Assembly: GCF_900090235.1 (NCBI RefSeq)
Contig: NZ_LT607750.1
Coordinates: forward strand, 942,501 to 1,006,500
DNA length: 64,000 bases
Source: Micromonospora echinaurantiaca
GTDB lineage: Bacteria; Actinomycetota; Actinomycetes; Mycobacteriales; Micromonosporaceae
Direction: 5' to 3'
Positions 41,030 through 49,343 of the stretch are shown piece by piece. The first letter of the stretch is position 1, and each line of letters opens with the position of its first letter. Position numbers and translations under genes: made by a program. The notes beneath the pieces were generated by a model. It was not told the DNA's origin. It searched no databases and saw nothing but the letters and a program-made list of their open reading frames with translations.

Positions 41030-42316
41030 GTGCAACGCATCCTTTCCGCCCAACTCTCCGCCCATGTCGGCGAACCTGTCCGGATCGCCGGCTGGGTGCA
41101 CCGCCGCCGGCTGCTCAAGTCGGTGGCCTTCCTGATCGTCCGGGACGCCGCCGGGCTCGCCCAGGTGGTGGTCACCGACCCGGCCGTGCGCGCCCACCTG
41201 GCGGCGCTGACCGAGGAGACCGTCGTCGAGGTCACCGGCACGGCGGTCGCGAACGCCACCGCGCCCGCCGGGGTCGAGGTCACCGCGCCGGTGGTACGAC
41301 CGCTCGGCCCGCCCGCCGCGCCGCCCCCGTTCGACCTCTACCGGCCGGAGCTGACCGCGAGCCTGCCCACCCAGCTCGACCACGCGCCGGTCGCGCTGCG
41401 CCACCCGACCCGGTCGGCGGCGCTGCGCGTCTCGGCGGCGGCCGTGGCGGGCTTCCGCGCCGCGCTCGACGCCCGGGACTTCGTGGAGATCCACACTCCG
41501 AAGGTGGTCGCCTCGTCCACCGAGAGCGGGGCGAACGTGTTCGCGCTGGACTGGTTCGACCGGCCCGCGTACCTGGCCCAGTCGCCGCAGTTCTACAAGC
41601 AGCTGATGGTGGGCGTGTTCGAGCGGGTCTACGAGGTCGGGCCGGTGTTCCGGGCCGAGCCGCACGACACCGTCCGGCACCTGGCGCAGTACACCTCGCT
41701 CGACGCCGAGCTGGGCTTCGTCACCGACCACCGGGACGTGATGGCCGTGCTGCGGCACACCCTGGCCGGCATGCTCGACGCGGTGCGGGAGCGCGCCGGT
41801 GGGGCGCTGGCCACCCTCGGGGTGTCGGTGCCGGACGTGCCGGCGGAGATCCCGGCCGTGCATTTCACCGAGGCGCTGAAGATCGCCGGCGCGCCGGCCG
41901 ACGAGCCGGACCTGGCCCCGGCGCACGAGCGGGCGCTGGGGGAGTGGGCGCGGCGGGAGCACGGCTGCGAGTTCCTCTTCGTCACCGGCTACCCGATGGC
42001 GAAGCGGCCGTTCTACACCCACCCGGACCCGGCGCGGCCGGCCTACTCCAACGGCTTCGACCTGCTGTTCCGGGGGTTGGAGCTGGTGACCGGCGGGCAG
42101 CGGCTGCACCGGCACGCCGACTATCTGGCCGCGCTCGCGGCCCGCGGTGAGCCGGTCGAGCCGTACGCGGGCTACGTCGACGCGTTCCGCCACGGCATGC
42201 CGCCGCACGGCGGCTTCGCCATCGGCCTGGAACGCTTCGTCGCCCGCCTCCTGACCCTCCCCAACATCCGCCAGGCCACCCCCTTCCCCCGCGACCTCCA
42301 CCGCCTCACCCCGTAG
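41030..42316 (+). CDS. aspS: Aspartyl-tRNA synthetase, archaeal-type (aspartate--tRNA(Asn) ligase-like)
   Basis: A 428-residue class IIb synthetase. The N-terminal OB-fold anticodon-binding domain (EPVRIAGWVHRRRLLKSVAF) is followed by the catalytic core: motif 1 near RDFVEIHTPKVVASSTESGA, motif 2 with VYEVGPVFRAEPHDTVRH and motif 3 GGFAIGLERFVARLL. There is no GAD insertion, so it is the short archaeal/eukaryotic form, unlike the ~590-residue bacterial AspRS that actinobacteria also carry. Such enzymes are often non-discriminating and can charge tRNA-Asn. The GTG at 41030 has GAGGAGG 8 nt upstream, masked by the T-box leader. Confidence 0.93.
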   Translation: MQRILSAQLSAHVGEPVRIAGWVHRRRLLKSVAFLIVRDAAGLAQVVVTDPAVRAHLAALTEETVVEVTGTAVANATAPAGVEVTAPVVRPLGPPAAPPPFDLYRPELTASLPTQLDHAPVALRHPTRSAALRVSAAAVAGFRAALDARDFVEIHTPKVVASSTESGANVFALDWFDRPAYLAQSPQFYKQLMVGVFERVYEVGPVFRAEPHDTVRHLAQYTSLDAELGFVTDHRDVMAVLRHTLAGMLDAVRERAGGALATLGVSVPDVPAEIPAVHFTEALKIAGAPADEPDLAPAHERALGEWARREHGCEFLFVTGYPMAKRPFYTHPDPARPAYSNGFDLLFRGLELVTGGQRLHRHADYLAALAARGEPVEPYAGYVDAFRHGMPPHGGFAIGLERFVARLLTLPNIRQATPFPRDLHRLTP

Positions 42317-42328
42317 CGCCCGTCTCCC

Positions 42329-42389
42329 GTTGATCATGAGGTTGGCGGCAGTGCAGGAGATCGACTCCGCCGTCAACCTCATGATCGAC
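42329..42389. repeat. Family B palindromic element, copy 2 (61 nt)
   Basis: It opens GTTGATCATGAGGTTGGCGG and ends CGTCAACCTCATGATCGAC. It has the same length as copies at 17198, 46897 and 61844, and its spacer shares GGAGATCGAC with copy 4. It is located in the aspS/VOC convergent junction. Confidence 0.88.
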
Positions 42390-42416
42390 GGGCGGGGTGG
42401 CGGGCGGGGGTGGGGT

Positions 42417-42815
42417 TCAGGTGGGGCCTAGGAGGTCCCAGGGGTTGCCGGCGAGGTCGCGGAAGACGGCTACCCGGCCGTAGGGCTCGGTGCGCGGGGG
42501 CTTCACGAACTCCACCTTCGCCTCGACCATCCGGCGGTAGGTGGCGTCGAAGTCGTCGACCCGGAGGAAGAAACCGACCCGGCCGGCGACCTGGTCGCCC
42601 ACCGCCGCCTGCTGCCGGTCGCCGTCGGCGCGGGCGAGCAGCAGCCCTGTGCCGCCGCCGGGCGGGCGGACCACCACCCAGCGCTTGGGCCGGCCGTCGT
42701 TGGTCAGCGACGGCGAGTCCTCGGCCAGTTCGAAGCCGAGCACCTCGGTGAAGAACGCGATCGCCGGGTCGTACTCGGCGACGACGAGGGTGACCAGGTC
42801 GATCCGGGCGGCCAC
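42417..42815 (-). CDS. VOC-superfamily protein downstream of lipB
   Basis: A 132-residue VOC protein: ARIDLVTLVVAEYDPAIAFF, TEVLGFELAEDSP, then RWVVVRPPGGGTGLLLARAD and RVAVFRDLAGNPWDLLGP. The DLAGNPWDLL ending matches the glyoxalase group often annotated as lactoylglutathione lyase-like; the glyoxalase I metal ligands cannot be confirmed by eye. The GTG at 42815 starts 6 nt after the lipB stop, so it is the second gene of a lipB operon. A link to lipoate metabolism is not established; the pairing may only be positional. Confidence 0.87.
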   Translation of the reverse strand: MAARIDLVTLVVAEYDPAIAFFTEVLGFELAEDSPSLTNDGRPKRWVVVRPPGGGTGLLLARADGDRQQAAVGDQVAGRVGFFLRVDDFDATYRRMVEAKVEFVKPPRTEPYGRVAVFRDLAGNPWDLLGPT

Positions 42816-42821
42816 GGGCGG

Positions 42822-43460
42822 TCAGGCCAGCAGCGTCGGCAGCCGGCGCTCGACCACCGGGAGCACGTCGGCCACGGTGACCGGGCGGCCCAGCTCGGCG
42901 GTGAGCGAGGTGACCCCGGCGTCGCGGATGCCGCACGGCACGATCCGGTCGAAGTGGCCCAGGTCGCAGTCGCAGTTGATGGAGAAGCCGTGCAGGGTCA
43001 CCCCGCGGGCGACCCGGATGCCGATGGCGGCGACCTTGCGGGCCGGGCCCCGGTCGTCCGCCGGCACCCACACCCCGCTGCGCCCCTCGACCCGGCCGGC
43101 GGCCAGCCCGAACTCGGCGCACACGTCGATCAGCAGCTGCTCGGTGCGGCGGACGTAGGCGACCACGTCCACCGGGTCGGGCAGGCGCAGGATCGGGTAG
43201 CCGACCAGCTGCCCCGGACCGTGCCAGGTGATCTTGCCGCCACGGTCGACGTCGACGACCGGGGTGCCGTCCAGCGGGCGGTCCCACGGCTCGGTCCGCT
43301 TGCCCGCGGTGTAGACGCTCGGGTGCTCCAGCAGCAGCACGGTGTCGCCGCGCTCGCCGGCCACCACCGACTCATGCAGCCGGCGCTGCTCGTCCCAGGC
43401 GGCCTGGTAGTCGAGGACACCGGCGCGGACGGCCGTGAGGCCGGGGGTCGTCGTGGTCAC
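42822..43460 (-). CDS. lipB: Lipoyl(octanoyl) transferase
   Basis: LipB (212 residues) moves octanoate from acyl carrier protein to the lipoyl-domain lysine of E2 or GcvH. Active-site residues are K142 in [11 protein letters not shown] and C176 in [13 protein letters not shown]. Other conserved parts are [32 protein letters not shown] and THGFS-like [12 protein letters not shown]. The GTG at 43460 is the only reasonable start. A VOC gene follows at 6 nt. LipA, the next enzyme in the pathway, is 2.2 kb away, with aspS and its T-box inserted between them. Confidence 0.96.
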   Translation of the reverse strand: MTTTTPGLTAVRAGVLDYQAAWDEQRRLHESVVAGERGDTVLLLEHPSVYTAGKRTEPWDRPLDGTPVVDVDRGGKITWHGPGQLVGYPILRLPDPVDVVAYVRRTEQLLIDVCAEFGLAAGRVEGRSGVWVPADDRGPARKVAAIGIRVARGVTLHGFSINCDCDLGHFDRIVPCGIRDAGVTSLTAELGRPVTVADVLPVVERRLPTLLA

Positions 43461-43594
43461 GCGTCCAGCCTAGACCCGTACTCGCCGGTCACCTGGGGTG
43501 AGCCGGCTCACCGCGGGCCACGTCCCGGCGGCCGTCCGAGCGCCATTCCCGCCCGGTGACGCCGGCGGGGCGCGGTCGGGGCCGACGGGCGCGA

Positions 43595-45415
43595 TCAGGC
43601 CGGCGGGACCCGCCACAGCCAAACGTCGTCCACCCGCTGCGGCTCGCCGAGCAGCGCGGTCACGGTGCGGCGCACGGCGTCCTCGTGCACGTCGAACTTC
43701 GCCCCGTGCACCCGGTCCGGCAGCACCACGATCTCGACGCGCCAGTACCGCAGGTCGGCCCGGGCCTCGGTGATGGAGCCCTCGGTGATGATCGGCACCA
43801 GGCCGTACCGGCCGGCCTGGTCCACCAGCGCACCGAACGGGCGGGGGACCGGGCCGATCCGGCCCCGGCCGTCCGGCCCGCCCGGTCCCAGGAAGAACCC
43901 CGACGGGATGGCGAACTCCCCCTGCCGATGCGCGAGGGCGTACGCCTGCCAGCGCTGGCCGTCCGGGTAGATGTCCAGGGTCAGCGGCACCGGGGTGAGC
44001 ACCCCGCCCGGCGAGACGTACTCCCGCCAGGTGCCGGCGGTGATGAACCGCGGGATCGGCTCCCGCTCGACGGTCAGCAGCGGGGTCGGCACCAGCGGCA
44101 CCAGCGCGGCGGCGAAGCCGATGCCCCAGGCCAGCCGCGTCGATCGGCGCCGGGGCGCGTGGGCCCGCAACTGGTCGACGGCGTACGCCAGCAGCAGCCC
44201 GATGATCGGGGTCACCACCAGCGCCAGCCGCGCCGGCAGGGCGGCGTTCACCACCGGCAGTTGCCCGACCAGGTCGAAGGGCATCGGCAGGTCGGTGCGG
44301 CGGCCGTCGACCTTGGCCTCCGGCCCGAAGGAGAGCACGGTGAAGACCACAGCGGTCACGCCGATCGCCCACAGCGTGGCCCGCCGGCCCGGGTCCGCGC
44401 GCCGCCACAGCGCCACGAAGCAGGCCACCGCCAGCACCAGCAGCGGTACGCCGAAGAACGAGTTCTCCTCGGTCGGGTTCGGCGCCAGCCAGCTGCCCAG
44501 CCCCACCTCGCCGGCCAGCGAGCGGCGCGGGTACGCCCCGAACGACACCACGTCCTCGGAGTGGATCACCGCGTCGAAGCCGGTGCCGTGGAACCGCTGC
44601 GGGCCGGCGAAGTGCAGCCAGAGCGGGTAGGCCAGCAGCACCCCGGCCACCACGGCGGTGACCGCCAGCCCACGCAGGAGGTTGGGCAGCGCGGCCCGGG
44701 CCTCGGCGCGGCGGGCCGGGTGCAGCGCCCAGACGGCGAGGAAGACGCCGAGCGCGAGCGCGGTGAAGAAGAGCCCCTCGGCCGCGATGGAGAAGGCGAC
44801 GGCGACGAGCACGCCGAGCACCACCCCGTTGCGCAGCAGGTGCTCCCGGCGGCGCAGCGCGAAGACCCGCCAGACCAGCAGCGGTACCAGCCAACCGGCG
44901 GTCCAGTTCAGATGGGCGTTGGCGTGCGAGACCATGCCGGGGGAGAAGGCGATGAACAGCGCGCCGACCGCGGCGGCGAGCGGGCTGCGTACCAGCTGCC
45001 GGGAGAGCAGCCAGTACCAGGCCAGCGCGGTGGCGACCAGGTTGAGGGTGAGGATCACCAGGAACGTCGCGGGCGGCCCGATCAGGTAGGTCAGCGGGGC
45101 GAAGACCGCCGCGTACACCGTGATCGACGTGTTGACCGCGAGGTTCACCCCGTCCGGCACGTTGATCAGGTAGGTGAAGAACGGGTTCTCCCCGTGGGTC
45201 AGCGCGTGCCCGCCGAAGGCCAGCAGCCACTCGAACAGCGCCTGGTCGCTGGAGTTGACGGTGATGGTGCGGACGTTCGGGTTCCGCCACAGACCGCTGG
45301 TCACCCAGAGGGCGAGCGCCAGCGCGGCCAGCGCCACGTACAGGTCGGCCCGCCGGTCGCGGGCGACGCGCGGCGGCGAGGCGGGCGAGGGCGCCAGAGA
45401 CGGGGAGATCGGCAC
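43595..45415 (-). CDS. Large membrane protein, GT-C-type glycosyltransferase-like
   Basis: A 606-residue protein with about twelve membrane segments. The first outer loop NPNVRTITVNSSDQALFEWL with ALTHGENPFFTYLINVPDGV has the Asp and the ENPF/P-x-G-V-N features of the DUF2079/YfhO-like GT-C group (NVPDGVNLAVN is typical). The C-terminal outer domain (about 440-606) reads EREPIPRFITAGTWREYVSP and DLRYWRVEIVVLPDRVHGAK. The ATG at 45415 gives a short Pro/Ser cytoplasmic tail. It is alone between lipB (same strand) and the divergent esterase gene. Substrate unknown. Confidence 0.82.
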   Translation of the reverse strand: MPISPSLAPSPASPPRVARDRRADLYVALAALALALWVTSGLWRNPNVRTITVNSSDQALFEWLLAFGGHALTHGENPFFTYLINVPDGVNLAVNTSITVYAAVFAPLTYLIGPPATFLVILTLNLVATALAWYWLLSRQLVRSPLAAAVGALFIAFSPGMVSHANAHLNWTAGWLVPLLVWRVFALRRREHLLRNGVVLGVLVAVAFSIAAEGLFFTALALGVFLAVWALHPARRAEARAALPNLLRGLAVTAVVAGVLLAYPLWLHFAGPQRFHGTGFDAVIHSEDVVSFGAYPRRSLAGEVGLGSWLAPNPTEENSFFGVPLLVLAVACFVALWRRADPGRRATLWAIGVTAVVFTVLSFGPEAKVDGRRTDLPMPFDLVGQLPVVNAALPARLALVVTPIIGLLLAYAVDQLRAHAPRRRSTRLAWGIGFAAALVPLVPTPLLTVEREPIPRFITAGTWREYVSPGGVLTPVPLTLDIYPDGQRWQAYALAHRQGEFAIPSGFFLGPGGPDGRGRIGPVPRPFGALVDQAGRYGLVPIITEGSITEARADLRYWRVEIVVLPDRVHGAKFDVHEDAVRRTVTALLGEPQRVDDVWLWRVPPA

Positions 45416-45671
45416 GCAGCGGACGTTACCAATCGGACCTGGACACGCCGGTCAGACCCGAAAGCTGGGCGGCGCGGTGTCGGGGGCGTCCTCTCAAGCC
45501 GGCGGGCCGACCAAGCGGAACGCCTGCTCGCGGTCGCTGCGGGGGCTGCTGGCGCACATCTCGACGACAGTGAATGTGTGAACGTGCCCCATGTCACACC
45601 GTCGACTCATCGACGTAACGTCGCGGCAATTCGCGGGTGACCCAGTTCACATTCCCCGACAGGAGGCCCCC
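45416..45671. other. Divergent region between GT-C and secreted esterase genes
   Basis: 256 nt without a supported gene. It holds a small dyad CGACG-TAA-CGTCG near 45617-45629 and ends with the esterase SD AGGAGG. No consensus promoter was recognised. Confidence 0.4.
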
Positions 45672-46874
45672 GTGCGCCGCTCTCCATCCCTGCTCGCCCG
45701 GCTCACCGGCGCTGTCGCCGGGGCCGTACTCGTCGCCGCGGCGGCGCTGACCGTCGCCGCACCCGCCCAGGCCGCCAGCCTCACCCAGGTCGCCGGCTTC
45801 GGTTCGAACCCCGGCAACCTCGCCATGTACGCCTACCGGCCGGACAACCTGCCGGCGAACGCCCCGGCCGTGGTGCTGCTGCACGGCTGCACCCAGAACG
45901 CCGCCGGCTACTTCGCCAACTCCGGCTGGCAGAAGTACGCCGACCAGTGGAAGTTCGCCCTGATCGTGCCGCAGCAGTCCAGCGCCAACCAGCCGTTGAG
46001 CTGCTTCAACTGGTTCGTCGAGGGGGACATCACCCGGGGCCAGGGCGAGGCGCTGTCGATCAAGCAGATGGTCGACCACGCCAAGAACACCTACGGCACC
46101 GACCCCGGCCGGGTCTTCGTCAGCGGGCTCTCCGCCGGTGGGGCGATGAGCGCCGTCATGCTCGCCACCTATCCGGACGTCTTCGCCGCCGGCTCGGTCA
46201 TCGCCGGCCTGCCGTACCGCTGCTCGCCGCCGGCGTCCACCAGCACCTGCCAGTACAGCGGGGTGAACAAGACCCCGGCGGCCTGGGGTGACCTGGTCCG
46301 CGCCGCCCACCCCGGCTACTCCGGCAGCCGACCGCGGGTGGCCATCTGGCACGGCACCTCCGACTCGACGGTGGTGCCGGCCAACGCGGTCGAGCTGCGC
46401 GACCAGTGGACCAACGTCCGGGGCGTCTCGCAGACCCCGACCAGCACCGCGTCGCTCACCGGCGGCACCAGCCTCGAGGTGTACGGCAACGACGACGTCC
46501 GCCTCTACCGGGTCTCCGGGATGGGGCACGGCACCCCGGTCGACCCCGGCTCCGGCGCCGAGCAGTGCGGCAGCGCCGCCGCGTACTTCCTGGACACCAT
46601 CTGCTCGTCCTACCGGGACGCGGTCTTCTTCGGCCTGAACGGCGGCGGCACCGACCCGACCACCAGCCCCACGGTCAGCCCGACCAGCAGCCCGACCACC
46701 CCGCCCACCTGCGTCACCGCCAGCAACTACGCGCACGTCACCGCCGGCCGCGCCTACCACTCCGGCGGCTACGCCTACGCCAACGGCTCCAACCAGCGGA
46801 TGGGCCTCTACAACACCTTCTACACGACCACCCTCAAGCAGACCGCCCCCAACCACTGGGTAATCGGCTGCTGA
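45672..46874 (+). CDS. Secreted PHB-depolymerase-type esterase with C-terminal accessory domain
   Basis: A 400-residue extracellular alpha/beta hydrolase. The signal peptide (MRRSPSLLARLTGAVAGAVL onward) is cleaved near AQA-AS. The catalytic domain (about 37-320) is the Esterase_PHB family: YRPDNLPANAPAVVLLHGCT, QQSSANQPLSCFNWF, nucleophile VSGLSAGGAMSAVM and the His in VSGMGHGTPVD. A Thr/Ser/Pro linker (SPTVSPTSSPTTPPT) leads to a 55-residue Cys-bounded domain (CVTASNYAHVTAGRAYHSGG) likely to bind substrate. Short-chain PHA depolymerase or feruloyl/acetylxylan esterase activity is possible. The GTG at 45672 has AGGAGG at 5-nt spacing. It is monocistronic. Confidence 0.9.
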   Translation: MRRSPSLLARLTGAVAGAVLVAAAALTVAAPAQAASLTQVAGFGSNPGNLAMYAYRPDNLPANAPAVVLLHGCTQNAAGYFANSGWQKYADQWKFALIVPQQSSANQPLSCFNWFVEGDITRGQGEALSIKQMVDHAKNTYGTDPGRVFVSGLSAGGAMSAVMLATYPDVFAAGSVIAGLPYRCSPPASTSTCQYSGVNKTPAAWGDLVRAAHPGYSGSRPRVAIWHGTSDSTVVPANAVELRDQWTNVRGVSQTPTSTASLTGGTSLEVYGNDDVRLYRVSGMGHGTPVDPGSGAEQCGSAAAYFLDTICSSYRDAVFFGLNGGGTDPTTSPTVSPTSSPTTPPTCVTASNYAHVTAGRAYHSGGYAYANGSNQRMGLYNTFYTTTLKQTAPNHWVIGC

Positions 46875-46896
46875 CCCACTCCACCCGGCCTGAAGC

Positions 46897-46957
46897 GTTG
46901 ATCATGAAGTTGTTGCCCGCCGCACCGGCGCGTCGCGGCAACAGCTTCATGATCAAC
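46897..46957. repeat. Family B palindromic element, copy 3 (61 nt)
   Basis: It opens GTTGATCATGAAGTTGTTGC and ends with GCAACAGCTTCATGATCAAC, so base changes in one arm are mostly matched in the other. It directly abuts the stop codon of the TIGR01777 gene, in the convergent junction with the esterase gene. Confidence 0.88.
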
Positions 46958-47863
46958 TCATTCGGTGAGGGCGGCGTGGAGGGCGCTGGCCAGGTCCGGG
47001 TGGCGGTAGGTGAAGCCGGCGGCGGTGAGGGCGGCGGGGAGGACGCGGGAGCTGGAGAGGGCCTCGACGGAGAAGCCGCCGAGCACCACCTTCAGCGCCA
47101 GTGCCGGGATCGGCATGAACGCCGGGCGGTGCAGCTGCCGGGCCAGCTCGCGGGTGAACTCGGCGTTGGTCGACGGCGCCGGACCGACCACGTTGACCGG
47201 TCCGGCGACGGTGTCGGAGTCGAGCAGGAACCGGGTCGCCGCCAGCCAGTCCGCCATCGAGATCCAGGGCCACCACTGCCGGCCGCTGCCCAGCTTGCCG
47301 GAGATGCCCAGCCGCATCGGCAGCAGCTGCGGCTTGAGCATCCCGCCGTCGCGGTGCAGCGGCAGCCCGATCCGCATCCGCACCACCCGTACGCCCGCGT
47401 CCTCGGCCGGCCGGGTGGCGGCCTCCCAGACCCGGCAGACGTCGGCCAGGAAGCCCTCGCCGGCCGGCGCGTCCTCCTCCACCGCCTGGTCGCCGGTGTC
47501 GCCGTACCAGCCGACGGCCGACGCGTTGAGCAGCGCCTTCGGCCGGTCCGCCGCCGGCAGGCCGGCGATGGTGATCGCCAGCGTGGTGGTGGTGTCCACC
47601 CGGCTGGACCGGATGAGTTGCCGGTACGCGTCGTTCCAGCGCCGGTCGCCGACCCCGGCGCCGGCCAGGTTGACCACCGCGTCGGACTCGCCGACCACCG
47701 CCGGGTCGAGCTGCGCCGCCGACGGGTTCCACTGCCGCTCGTCCGCGCCGCGGGGTGGACGCCGGACCAGCCGGGTGACCTGGTGCCCGTCGGCGACGAG
47801 CCGGTCGGCCAGGCGGGTGCCGAGGAAGCCGGACGCGCCGGCCATCAGGATCCGCATGCTCAT
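46958..47863 (-). CDS. TIGR01777-family NAD(P)-dependent epimerase/oxidoreductase
   Basis: A 301-residue extended-SDR-like protein. The Rossmann motif is MRILMAGASGFLGTRLADRL; other family marks are DAVVNLAGAGVGDRRWNDAY, LLNASAVGWYGDTGDQAVEE and MRIGLPLHRDGGMLKPQLLP. The C-terminal DUF1731 part includes AFMPIPALALKVVLGGFS. Orthologues lie near lipB/sucB in many actinobacteria; the reaction is unknown. An ATG two codons in (47857) is an equally good start. It follows the aldo-keto reductase gene (52-nt gap) on the same strand. Confidence 0.9.
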   Translation of the reverse strand: MSMRILMAGASGFLGTRLADRLVADGHQVTRLVRRPPRGADERQWNPSAAQLDPAVVGESDAVVNLAGAGVGDRRWNDAYRQLIRSSRVDTTTTLAITIAGLPAADRPKALLNASAVGWYGDTGDQAVEEDAPAGEGFLADVCRVWEAATRPAEDAGVRVVRMRIGLPLHRDGGMLKPQLLPMRLGISGKLGSGRQWWPWISMADWLAATRFLLDSDTVAGPVNVVGPAPSTNAEFTRELARQLHRPAFMPIPALALKVVLGGFSVEALSSSRVLPAALTAAGFTYRHPDLASALHAALTE

Positions 47864-47915
47864 ATCTTCGGATACGGGCGGCGAACCGGATGCGTTGAGT
47901 CGGGTGGAGCTTCTC

Positions 47916-48917
47916 TCAGCCCACCGGTGACGGCTGCCGCAGATCGGCCAGCAGTCGCTCGACCTCCGCGTACGCGTCGTCGGGCAGCGGGCCGAGGGCG
48001 AGCGTGGCGAAGTTCTCCGCGGCCTGGGCCACCGTGCGGCAGCCCGGGATCGGCACCGTCCGCGGGCTGCGGGCCAGCAGCCAGCCGAGCGCGCCCTGGC
48101 CGAGGGTACGGCCGTCAGCGGTGAGCGCCGCCCGGATCTGCTCGACCCGGGCCGCCCAGGCCGGCGTCGGCCGCCCGTCGGTGAACCACACCAGCCACTC
48201 CGGCGCCATCCCGCGTACGTCGTCCCGCCCGACCGCCCGGGTCGAGCCGGTGAGCAGCCCCATCGCCAGCGGCCCGCGGTTCAGGCTGGCCAGGCCGTAC
48301 GCCTCGCAGACGGCCAGCGTCGCGGCGTTGTCCAGCAGCACCGACTGGTCGTGCTGGATCGCCGCGCAGTGCGGGCCGGTCTGCGCGAACGCCTCCGCCG
48401 AGGCGGGGTTGTCGGTGCTCCACCCGTACGCCCGGATCTTGCCCTGGCCGACCAGGTCCTCCAGCGTGTCGACCAGGTCGAGCGCGGCGGTGGCCGGCAG
48501 GTCGTTGATGTGCAGTTGGTAGAGGTCGACGTGGTCGGTGCCGAGCCGGCGCAGCGACTCCTCCAGGCTCTGCACGCAGTAGGCGGGGCTGGCGTCGGTG
48601 CCGGTCCATCGCCGGGACGCCTCGTCGGCGCGGTTGCCGAACTTGGTGGCGATCACCGCCCGGTCTCGGCGGCCGGCGAGCGCCCGGCCGAGGATCCGCT
48701 CGCTGTGCCCGGCGCCGTAGTTGCTGGCCGTGTCGAAGAGCGTCACGCCTGCGTCGAGCGCGGCGTGGATGGTGCGGACGGACTCGTCGTCGTCGACCTC
48801 GCCCCAGCCGAACGGCTGGCCCCCGTCGCCCCACAGTGGTCCACCGATCGCCCAGCACCCCATGCCGAGCGCGCTGACCTCGATTCCGCTGCGACCCAGT
48901 GTCCGTGTCATCGTCAT
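47916..48917 (-). CDS. Aldo/keto reductase controlled by MerR-type promoter
   Basis: A 333-residue NADPH-dependent aldo/keto reductase: RTLGRSGIEVSALGMGCWAI, the catalytic Asp and Tyr in VTLFDTASNYGAGHSERILG, Lys in VIATKFGNR, His in DLYQLHINDLP, and the NADPH-binding end WLLARSPRTVPIPGCRTVAQ. The ATG at 48917 lies 6 nt after the -10 box, giving a leaderless mRNA; a second ATG two codons later is also possible. Its promoter has the 19-bp spacer and dyad that MerR activators need, and the merR gene is divergent. Redox or electrophile detoxification is likely; substrate unknown. Confidence 0.93.
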   Translation of the reverse strand: MTMTRTLGRSGIEVSALGMGCWAIGGPLWGDGGQPFGWGEVDDDESVRTIHAALDAGVTLFDTASNYGAGHSERILGRALAGRRDRAVIATKFGNRADEASRRWTGTDASPAYCVQSLEESLRRLGTDHVDLYQLHINDLPATAALDLVDTLEDLVGQGKIRAYGWSTDNPASAEAFAQTGPHCAAIQHDQSVLLDNAATLAVCEAYGLASLNRGPLAMGLLTGSTRAVGRDDVRGMAPEWLVWFTDGRPTPAWAARVEQIRAALTADGRTLGQGALGWLLARSPRTVPIPGCRTVAQAAENFATLALGPLPDDAYAEVERLLADLRQPSPVG

Positions 48918-48923
48918 GTGCCA

Positions 48924-48954
48924 AGCCTTCAACCTGGAGCGCGCTCCAGGTCAA
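48924..48954 (-). promoter_or_regulatory. MerR-type promoter of the aldo/keto reductase
   Basis: Minus strand: -35 TTGACC (48949-48954), a 19-nt spacer, -10 AAGGCT (48924-48929). The perfect 20-bp palindrome ACCTGGAGCGCGCTCCAGGT (48932-48951) fills the spacer. Over-long spacers with a central dyad are the mark of MerR-activated promoters. Confidence 0.85.
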
Positions 48955-48970
48955 GCGTTACGCTGCCGCC

Positions 48971-49327
48971 ATGTCCGGCTACGCACCCTCCGAGGCCGCC
49001 CGGCGCAGTGGCTTCAGCCTCGACACCCTCCGGTACTACGAGAAGATCGGCCTGCTCAGCGGCGTCGGCCGCACCTCGGGTGGGCGGCGGGTCTTCACTG
49101 ACGAGGACCTCAGCTGGCTGGTGCTGTTCCGCTGCCTGCGCGACACCGGCATGCCGATCGCCGAGATGTGCCGCTACGCCGAACTCGCCCGGGCGGGCGA
49201 CCACACCACCGACGAGCGGAAGGCGCTGCTCCTGCGGCACGCCGAGCGGGTCGAGGAGCAGATGCGCCTGCTCCAGCGCCAGTACGACCACCTCCGCGAG
49301 AAGATCCGCTTTTACGACCGCCTGTGA
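48971..49327 (+). CDS. MerR-family transcriptional regulator
   Basis: A 118-residue MerR protein: SEAARRSGFSLDTLRYYEKI as helix-turn-helix, TSGGRRVFTDEDLSWLVLFR as the wing, then GMPIAEMCRYAELARAG and a C-terminal coiled-coil dimerisation helix (ERVEEQMRLLQRQYDHLREK). No metal-binding cysteines are present, so the signal is probably an organic electrophile or redox state rather than a metal. The ATG at 48971 follows TACGCT by 6 nt, compatible with a leaderless message. The dyad between it and the aldo/keto reductase is the expected binding site for both promoters. Confidence 0.92.
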   Translation: MSGYAPSEAARRSGFSLDTLRYYEKIGLLSGVGRTSGGRRVFTDEDLSWLVLFRCLRDTGMPIAEMCRYAELARAGDHTTDERKALLLRHAERVEEQMRLLQRQYDHLREKIRFYDRL

Positions 49328-49343
49328 ACGGCCTGCCCCCCGC

